Shown here: one piece after another, positions 58,236-64,000 of the stretch
How the letters are laid out: each line of letters starts with the position of its first letter
How positions within the stretch are numbered: the stretch's first letter is position 1
Assembly (NCBI RefSeq): GCF_019391655.1
Contig: NZ_JAHXPQ010000003.1
Span: 372,001 to 436,000, forward strand
DNA: 64,000 bases
DNA from: Mucilaginibacter rivuli
GTDB taxonomy: Bacteria; Bacteroidota; Bacteroidia; Sphingobacteriales; Sphingobacteriaceae
Direction of reading: 5' to 3'
Made by a program: the position numbers and the translations under genes
Notes under the pieces: generated by a model
Database searches by the model: none
Told to the model about the DNA's origin: nothing
What the model saw: the letters and a program-made list of their open reading frames with translations, nothing else

Positions 58236-59546
58236 TTAATTTAACTTAATTGTGTTGTTACTATACTTTATAAGCAAGTAGTAAATTATGAACGCAGGCA
58301 ACATATAAATTGATAAATAAAGAAAATTTGTAAATATCATTGCTATGTTCGAATACATAAAATATGCCATAAAAAATGTCACATAACCATTTTTATCCGC
58401 TGAGATATTTTGCAAAACTGTTTTGACCTTTTTTGTGATATATCCTGTAAAAAATGCTGATATAAAAGGTACAACTGCAACTCCTAACCAACCAAAACTA
58501 ACGTATCCCCAAATTGATACCGGTAAACGCAACCCGCCCGATGCAATTTCAGAAACATCATTGATATCGTTTAAAATAGTTAATGTGTAAATTGCCGGGT
58601 TCCACGGAAAATTAAACGGTATAAGGCCACCTACAAAAGTAAGTCCGTATGTTAAATGGCTACCGGATTTTATGTAGGCAGATAAAAAACCTAATTGATC
58701 TAAAATATCAGGGGCTCCGTAAGCTATAGCCTCAAAAATATTATCGCCCGTACCTAATTTCCCGATCTCGCTATCACCAGAAAATTGGAGTACGATGTAA
58801 TATATAGCGCTTCCCGCACCATAGGTAATAAAAACAAGGATAAGAAAAGTCCAAAAAGGCATATTTTTCTTTTTTAAGCCAACAGCTATGGCTATTGCAA
58901 CCAATGCACCACCAGCTATTGCCCCTCTGTTTAAACTTACCGCTATTAAAATTATGGCTATTAAAACTAAGGCTATGTTTTTAAATTTAGGTTTTAAAAA
59001 AATCTCCAGCACCATAAGTGGTATAAACAATTCAACCATTTGACGTGATGTTCGATATAAAAATGCAACACGCTGATATGGTGCCTGATACTGACCTTTG
59101 AAAAACTTAGCTAAAAAAGGATCGGATGCAAACATTGGCATAAAGCCCATTAGCATAAAACTTACTATAATACCTATAATACCTATAATAAAAATTACAT
59201 TACTTAGTTTGATTATTTTTTTTACCCTATCATCATCTACAGCTATTGATTGCAAAAAATTTATTTTTATAATGGTATCTACTAATCGCAATGGTCTCCA
59301 TTTGTAGCCAATAAATAGCCCTAACAAAAAGAAAAAAGCACCTATCGAATTTATCATTACATATAGATTCCAAATGCCTGGGCTTGCATATATGTTAAAT
59401 TTAAATACAAACGGAGGTACTACATACGCTACGAAACATAATCCAAGATTTATGTGATTAAACACATTTTTTTTATTAAACCAAATAAAGTAGGTTCCAA
59501 TAAAAAAAACACTTAATGAAATACATATCAGTAACTTATCTATCAC
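58236..59546 (-). CDS. Oligosaccharide repeat-unit polymerase-like membrane protein
   Basis: About 436 residues from a GTG at 59546, just after the stop of the preceding gene; a TTG at 59582 would overlap it by 32 bases. Eleven or so helices with a large central outer loop (LGTGDNIFEAIAYGAPDILDQLGFLSAYIKSGSHLTYGLTFVGGLIPFNFPWNPAIY...SGGLRLPVSIWGYVSFGWLGV). The layout and loop resemble Wzy-type polymerases (oligosaccharide repeat-unit polymerase). Such proteins join repeat units outside the inner membrane. Sequence conservation in this class is low, so the call rests mainly on topology and place. Confidence 0.75.
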   Translation of the reverse strand: MIDKLLICISLSVFFIGTYFIWFNKKNVFNHINLGLCFVAYVVPPFVFKFNIYASPGIWNLYVMINSIGAFFFLLGLFIGYKWRPLRLVDTIIKINFLQSIAVDDDRVKKIIKLSNVIFIIGIIGIIVSFMLMGFMPMFASDPFLAKFFKGQYQAPYQRVAFLYRTSRQMVELFIPLMVLEIFLKPKFKNIALVLIAIILIAVSLNRGAIAGGALVAIAIAVGLKKKNMPFWTFLILVFITYGAGSAIYYIVLQFSGDSEIGKLGTGDNIFEAIAYGAPDILDQLGFLSAYIKSGSHLTYGLTFVGGLIPFNFPWNPAIYTLTILNDINDVSEIASGGLRLPVSIWGYVSFGWLGVAVVPFISAFFTGYITKKVKTVLQNISADKNGYVTFFMAYFMYSNIAMIFTNFLYLSIYMLPAFIIYYLLIKYSNNTIKLN

Positions 59547-59550
59547 TTTA

Positions 59551-60453
59551 CTACAGTAATTTATTTGAAATTTCCATATCAAAACCTTCTTTAATTCCTT
59601 TTAATAGGGCATTTCGTTGCTCTGAATTGTATAATAGATAGCGGCCTACACGCGTTATCAATGTATAAAGCAGAGCTGGCAGTTGCACATGATAGGGAAA
59701 ATTCTTTTTTATGTAATATATCCGATTTCTGTTTTGATAATAAATAGTAAATACTGAATCGCCGCCGCCGGTGCTTACAGCTACTTTGTGAAATACTTCC
59801 AGCATTGGCATTAAAAAAACCTTATACCCTTTTTCCAGGCAGCGTACTATAAAATCGGTATCATCATAATATACAAAATATTGTTCATCCATTAAGCCAA
59901 CGTTTTTAAATACCTCTTTGCTTATTAGCATGAAGCAAGTTGGTGCATAATTAAAATGCGCTTCTCTTGAATATTTATCGTCATCTGCACAATTCTCGCC
60001 ATAATGCGACGTGTAGCCTTTGTATTTAAGAATATCACCACCCGCCATCCATATTATGCGGGTATTATAATAGAATATTTTAGGAACTATCAAATGCTCA
60101 TTGTTCTTTATTGAGCACTCAACCATATCCATTAAAATATTAGTTTGTGTAAAGTAAATATCGTTATTTAAGAGCAAAACAAAATCAGCACCGTGGGCTA
60201 ATGCCATTTGTATGCCTTGATTATTACCTTTAGCAACCCCGTTATTCCCCTCATTCTTTAAATGAGTGAATTTGTTAACCGTAGGATATTTTGCCGTAAG
60301 CTGAGCAATTATTTTATCCGTTTTTTCTGATGGCGAATTATCAATTAAATATAAATGATAATCGTCCATTTTTTGAATAGATAAACTGTAAAAGAAATCT
60401 TCTAAAACATCATTGCTGTTATACAATACCGTTACAAGCCCAAGCTTTGCCAT
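59551..60453 (-). CDS. Family 2 glycosyltransferase (WbbL/rhamnosyltransferase-like)
   Basis: 300 residues. LGLVTVLYNSNDVLEDFFYSLSIQKMDDYHLYLIDNSPSEKT at the start, NNGVAKGNNQGIQMALAHGADFVLLLNNDIYF with the DxD-like NND, and an acceptor region (DEQYFVYYDDTDFIVRCLEKGYKVFLMP). The GNNQG and LLNND pattern is typical of dTDP-rhamnosyl/N-acetylglucosaminyl-diphospho-decaprenol transferases. Confidence 0.88.
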   Translation of the reverse strand: MAKLGLVTVLYNSNDVLEDFFYSLSIQKMDDYHLYLIDNSPSEKTDKIIAQLTAKYPTVNKFTHLKNEGNNGVAKGNNQGIQMALAHGADFVLLLNNDIYFTQTNILMDMVECSIKNNEHLIVPKIFYYNTRIIWMAGGDILKYKGYTSHYGENCADDDKYSREAHFNYAPTCFMLISKEVFKNVGLMDEQYFVYYDDTDFIVRCLEKGYKVFLMPMLEVFHKVAVSTGGGDSVFTIYYQNRNRIYYIKKNFPYHVQLPALLYTLITRVGRYLLYNSEQRNALLKGIKEGFDMEISNKLL

Positions 60454-60458
60454 AATAT

Positions 60459-61598
60459 CTATTTCAGAAGTCCTTTTTCTTTCATTTCGGCTATCGATGA
60501 TTCGTATTTGCTTTCCTGAATTTGTTGCTTGTTAACCCAATTACTAAAAAGTTCCATGCCTTGGTTAAAGGATATTTTAGGTTCAAAATTTAGAAGTAAT
60601 TTTATTTTTTTCAGATCAGCAAAATTATGCCTTATATCGCCAAGGCGATAATTACCGGTAACTGTAATATTTACATCAACCCCATAATTTTTAACCAATG
60701 TAGCTGCTACCTGATTTACGGTAACAGGCACACCAGTGCCAACATTAAACACCTGACCATTGGCTTCGTCTTTTTCAATACCTAAAATAGTGGCATCAAC
60801 CACATCATCAATAAAAACAAAATCTCGACTTTCTTCACCATCTTCAAATATATTGATGTCTTTTCCATTTTTTATCAGTGTTGAAAATATAGAAAGTATA
60901 CCTGTATATGGGTTACTTAAAGACTGCCCGGGACCATATACATTTTGATATCTGAATGCAACAGGTGCTATACCAATTGTACGACAAACCGTCATTACCA
61001 TTTGCTCCTGGTTTTGCTTGGTTATGCCGTATACTGACGATGGGTGAATCTTTGATTCTTCATCAGTAGCAACAAGTTTTAACGGTTTACTTGCACCAGG
61101 ATATTTTACCTCAAAATCACCGCCGTTCATAAAGGCCGATGTTCTATGTTCGGGATACACAGCGCCTAATTCTTCAGAAATGTATTTACCCTCGCCGTAT
61201 ATTGACCTTGAAGAAGCAATGATTATTTTTTTTACGTTGTATGATTTGTCGTTAGTTAAAATATCAAGTAATATAGCCGTACCTCCAATATTAACCTGCA
61301 CGTACTTTTCAATTTCGTACATTGACTGGCCTGTGCCCGTTTCGGCTGCGAAATGAACCACAATATCAATTCCCCGCAGTGCCTGAGCCATCAAATCACG
61401 ATCAGTAACACTACCTTTAATAAAGGTAACTTTGTTATAAATTGACAGGTATAAAGGTGATGTAGTTTGTGGATTATCGCCATGTATTTGTTGCGATAAA
61501 GTATCTAAAACTGTAATCTTATAACCTTTATTTATCAACTTTAAAGCTAAGTTCGATCCTATAAATCCGGCTCCTCCGGTAATTAAAATGTTTTTCAT
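60459..61598 (-). CDS. NAD-dependent sugar epimerase/dehydratase
   Basis: 379 residues, extended SDR. ILITGGAGFIGSNLALKLINKGYKITVLDTLS is the NAD motif; SSRSIYGEG and SSVYGITKQNQEQM the active site. An internal insertion (~145-185) and the C-terminal tail extend it beyond typical GalE. The architecture is like dTDP-L-rhamnose 4-epimerase (WbiB-like) or CDP-sugar reductases. A sugar-nucleotide donor for this locus is its likely product; I cannot fix which. Confidence 0.8.
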   Translation of the reverse strand: MKNILITGGAGFIGSNLALKLINKGYKITVLDTLSQQIHGDNPQTTSPLYLSIYNKVTFIKGSVTDRDLMAQALRGIDIVVHFAAETGTGQSMYEIEKYVQVNIGGTAILLDILTNDKSYNVKKIIIASSRSIYGEGKYISEELGAVYPEHRTSAFMNGGDFEVKYPGASKPLKLVATDEESKIHPSSVYGITKQNQEQMVMTVCRTIGIAPVAFRYQNVYGPGQSLSNPYTGILSIFSTLIKNGKDINIFEDGEESRDFVFIDDVVDATILGIEKDEANGQVFNVGTGVPVTVNQVAATLVKNYGVDVNITVTGNYRLGDIRHNFADLKKIKLLLNFEPKISFNQGMELFSNWVNKQQIQESKYESSIAEMKEKGLLK

Positions 61599-61647
61599 TT
61601 GTTTACTTTAGTTTATTAATCATATTTTCATTATGGCATAATTAATA

Positions 61648-62718
61648 TTATCGCTTTTTTATCCCATCTGTGAAAATACCTTCTAATTCCTTCGTCGAAG
61701 AACGCCATGTATTTTGTTTTATAAAATCATTCCCTTTCTGCGCTATCCGGATTCGTTTGTCAACATTATTGAACAAATCAGAAATAGCGTTAACACAATC
61801 ATCAATGTTTTTTGATTCAAATAAAGCTGCAGTTTCTTTATCGAAAGCATATTCACTGTGCCCTTCTATTGCCGTACATACTACTGCACACCCGCAATGC
61901 ATGGCTTCCATTGGTGGCAGTGCGCATCCTTCCTGTATACTAGGCCCTAAAAATATTGCAGAGCTATTCATAATATCCGGTAAGTTGCCCGGCGATTTAT
62001 AATATGTAAATCCCTTGGGCAGATCAGCCGGAGCATCACATATTCCAAATAAGTTCACCTGTAGTGCCGGGTATTTTTTTTTCAGTTTAAGTAACGCGCT
62101 TAATCCATATTCGCTTCCCTTTCGCGGCTCAACAGAATACATCATACATATAGTTTGGTCATTCCTGCTCGCTATACTTTGCTTTATAAAAAACAATTTA
62201 TCATCAATAGCAAAGGAGATCTTTTTTATGTTAACACCGCCCATATTGTATACGTATTTGCGAATATGCTCTGAGATAATGATTTTTTGAATATTATCAA
62301 GAAAAAAAGACTCGTTAACTTTATCCTCATTACCCGACCAATATTCCAAATCCTGAATCAAAGAAAATAGTTTACCTTTTTGAGAGGTTAGGCGTTGTAC
62401 ATCAAATCCAAGTGCCCACCAAGTATATAACAAAACATCCCCATCATCTATATTATTATTATTAACACTATTTATAGTTTTAGAAGTTATGCCTTTATTT
62501 AATTTGAACCATTGGGGTGGTACTTTTATATTAAAATAAACCCACCTAAGCCAAAACGGATACTTATAATCCATATAACTGCACTTAAGTGTATGGTAAA
62601 TTGTTATCTCATGCCCCAATTCGTTTAAATAATTGGCGTATTCGTACATAACCCTTACACCTCCGGCTGGTTTGTTTGGTGGAAAAGGAAGTAGTATGTT
62701 AATTTTCATTTTTGACAT
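61648..62718 (-). CDS. Family 4 glycosyltransferase
   Basis: About 356 residues (ATG at 62718, or 62709 giving MKINILLPFPP). NILLPFPPNKPAGGVRVMYEYANYLNELGHEITIYH is the acceptor-side start. SVEPRKGSEYGLSALLKLK and the distal IFLGPSIQEGCALPPMEAMHCGCAVVCTAIEGHSEYA contain the E-x7-E donor motif. GT-B fold, retaining. Its gene stops 49 bases before the start of the epimerase gene. Confidence 0.88.
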   Translation of the reverse strand: MSKMKINILLPFPPNKPAGGVRVMYEYANYLNELGHEITIYHTLKCSYMDYKYPFWLRWVYFNIKVPPQWFKLNKGITSKTINSVNNNNIDDGDVLLYTWWALGFDVQRLTSQKGKLFSLIQDLEYWSGNEDKVNESFFLDNIQKIIISEHIRKYVYNMGGVNIKKISFAIDDKLFFIKQSIASRNDQTICMMYSVEPRKGSEYGLSALLKLKKKYPALQVNLFGICDAPADLPKGFTYYKSPGNLPDIMNSSAIFLGPSIQEGCALPPMEAMHCGCAVVCTAIEGHSEYAFDKETAALFESKNIDDCVNAISDLFNNVDKRIRIAQKGNDFIKQNTWRSSTKELEGIFTDGIKKR

Positions 62719-62724
62719 TAACAC

Positions 62725-63555
62725 TTAAAATTCTTTTAATATTTTGTTTCTAACTTGATTATTTTTTTCTTCGATAGTAGCTCTATCAAAATTATTTTCC
62801 TTTTCGTACCTTTTAATGTTAATGGCCCATTGATAACATAAATGCATCAAGATTGCCTGCATACCGGCGTATCCGGCTTTATAACCACCGTCGATAATAT
62901 AATTTTTTAACATACGCCTGGTTACCAGCCAAAACACCGACCACATTGACCTGTCGTACTTACTATCCTTTTCCGCCTCTAACTCTGTATACTTGTTAAT
63001 TGTGTTTATATATCCATACGCAGTGTGACTGCTAAAATGATGAACAAAAAACTGATCATCTAAAGCGAATATTCTATTATCATTAACGGCAGGCTTTCCT
63101 AATCCGTGAATTTTATTGTTTGAAAAATCAATAGCATATTTTTTAAATATACGGTTGGTACGCGAATGAAAAACATTATGGCAAAATACACCATAATTAT
63201 AGTTTTTTTTCTCAATACTGATTATGTCGTATTTATCGCTATGTGACGTTATCACACGCGCAATTTCTTCCAAAGTTTTTTTCTCAAGCATTTCATCTGC
63301 ATAACCCCAATACAACCAATTAGTTGTTACTGCTTCGTATACCTGCTTAGCAACTATTTCATTTTCGGGAACATAACTTGCTTCGGGATCTCGTACTAAA
63401 AAATCACATCCATATGATAGCGCTATCTTTTCGGTGCCATCTGTGCTGCTGTTGTCGGCAATTAATATTTTCCCGAAACTTCGCAAATTCTTTATTACCC
63501 TTTCAATCCTTGCTTCTTCATTAAAAGTAAATATCACAAAAGTAATATCATTCAT
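62725..63555 (-). CDS. Family 2 glycosyltransferase (WaaE/LgtF-like)
   Basis: 276 residues. NDITFVIFTFNEEARIERVIKNLRSFGKILIADNSSTDGTEKIALSYGCDFLVRD opens the GT2 fold. It continues with NWLYWGYADEMLEK. The first 110 residues and the later HSRTNRIFKK resemble WaaE/KdtX-type core glycosyltransferases. The start overlaps the flippase stop by eight bases. Confidence 0.82.
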   Translation of the reverse strand: MNDITFVIFTFNEEARIERVIKNLRSFGKILIADNSSTDGTEKIALSYGCDFLVRDPEASYVPENEIVAKQVYEAVTTNWLYWGYADEMLEKKTLEEIARVITSHSDKYDIISIEKKNYNYGVFCHNVFHSRTNRIFKKYAIDFSNNKIHGLGKPAVNDNRIFALDDQFFVHHFSSHTAYGYINTINKYTELEAEKDSKYDRSMWSVFWLVTRRMLKNYIIDGGYKAGYAGMQAILMHLCYQWAINIKRYEKENNFDRATIEEKNNQVRNKILKEF

Positions 63556-64000
63556 GGTTAGTTGACTTAGCTGTTAATTTATATACAATGATAAAAAAAT
63601 AAGAGGTTATGCAAACCTGGGAGAGTGCTATGGGTATACCAATGGTGTATACATTTAATATTTTAAAAAAATACAATAATCCAAAGCTTATCATCAATAC
63701 CACTATACCCAATGTTGAAGCTCGAATGGTAAAGTATGTTTTACCCTTAATAGTTAAATAAATAATGAGAGCGCCTGCTAAAAAATTTCCACCTTCGGTC
63801 ATAATTCCATATAGAATTAGCGATGAGTACTTTACAAGCATACTTTTAGTAATAATTCTGATTACTAAATTGGAAAATAAATATCCTCCTAACATTATTA
63901 CTATTAATGATAATAAAGCATTACGTAAATATGTCAGTATATATTTTCCATGAGTTTTGTACAAACCAGGTACAAATATTTGGCCAAATACCGTCGAATA
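63548..64000 (-). CDS. Polysaccharide flippase (Wzx-like), C-terminal part
   Basis: The frame enters from the right edge and ends with TGA at 63548-63550. About 150 residues are visible with roughly four to five helices (ILTYLRNALLSLIVIMLGGYLFSNLVI, LILYGIMTEGGNFLAGALIIYLTI, STLGIVVLMISFGLLYFFKI, VYTIGIPIALSQVCITSYFFIIVYKLTA). Topology and context fit the end of a MATE-superfamily lipid-linked-oligosaccharide flippase. Residues before a TTG at 63964 (YSTVFGQIFVPG) stay in frame, so the real start is outside. Confidence 0.7.
   Translation of the reverse strand, partial: YSTVFGQIFVPGLYKTHGKYILTYLRNALLSLIVIMLGGYLFSNLVIRIITKSMLVKYSSLILYGIMTEGGNFLAGALIIYLTIKGKTYFTIRASTLGIVVLMISFGLLYFFKILNVYTIGIPIALSQVCITSYFFIIVYKLTAKSTNHE

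Overview
The window looks like a chromosomal segment of a Bacteroidota species, most likely a Sphingobacteriaceae member of the Mucilaginibacter/Pedobacter type. This rests on the AT-rich intergenic DNA, the type IX secretion (T9SS) genes (a PorV-like protein and a T9SS C-terminal sorting domain), promoters matching the Bacteroidota form TTTG-N19/20-TAnnTTTG, and the general lack of strong Shine-Dalgarno sites. I saw no rRNA, tRNA or CRISPR.

Layout. 1-3.5 kb: the end of a polyprenyl-phosphate sugar synthase-like glycosyltransferase, a TMTC-like multi-spanning glycosyltransferase with TPR repeats, a small DMT-type transporter and a family 2 glycosyltransferase. 3.8-14.6 kb: a surface-protein region with a T9SS cargo protein, a 1024-residue collagen-like fibre protein, a phage-tail-collar protein, a formyltransferase, a cytoplasmic-looking periplasmic-binding-type protein, PorV, an internally duplicated membrane protein, an Asp/Asn-hydroxylase-like enzyme and a sulfotransferase-like enzyme. 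14.85-21.4 kb: a TetR-controlled tripartite RND efflux operon. 21.5-27.4 kb: two tandem acyltransferase-3 paralogues, purB, a NifU-domain protein, a YceI protein and a small unknown membrane protein.

27.6-48.3 kb is a decayed, rearranged prophage. It has an S24 repressor with a palindromic operator, a terminase, tail genes, a prohead protease, a capsid protein, a portal, a tail fibre and probable lysis genes. No integrase or replication module is visible. Two large deletion junctions (tail protein/tape-measure and portal/tail fibre) and four -1 frame breaks (terminase, tail-chaperone-like gene, capsid, spanin-like lipoprotein) lie in it. The break in the tail-chaperone-like gene is on a T10 run just before the zero-frame stop and may be programmed. 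Two operons share an almost identical phage-specific promoter. A pair of secreted-protein genes sits between the modules like a moron, and a thioredoxin and a membrane-anchored PWY-repeat protein lie in the left part.

48.3-64 kb: a third acyltransferase, a small exported protein, riboflavin synthase and a biotin carboxylase. These are followed by a long minus-strand surface-polysaccharide locus: initiating sugar transferase, heptose pathway (GmhA, HldD-like epimerase, HldE kinase domain), family 2, 4 and 9 glycosyltransferases, a polymerase, an NAD-dependent epimerase and a flippase that runs off the end.

The best candidates for something undescribed are: (a) the region linking a collagen-like/T9SS fibre, a tail-collar protein and a set of possible modifying enzymes (formyl-transfer, hydroxylation, sulfation); (b) the bacterial TMTC-like/polyprenyl-sugar glycosylation genes; (c) the tail-anchored DNA-binding-like PWY-repeat protein; and (d) the shared late promoter and candidate programmed frameshift of the prophage.
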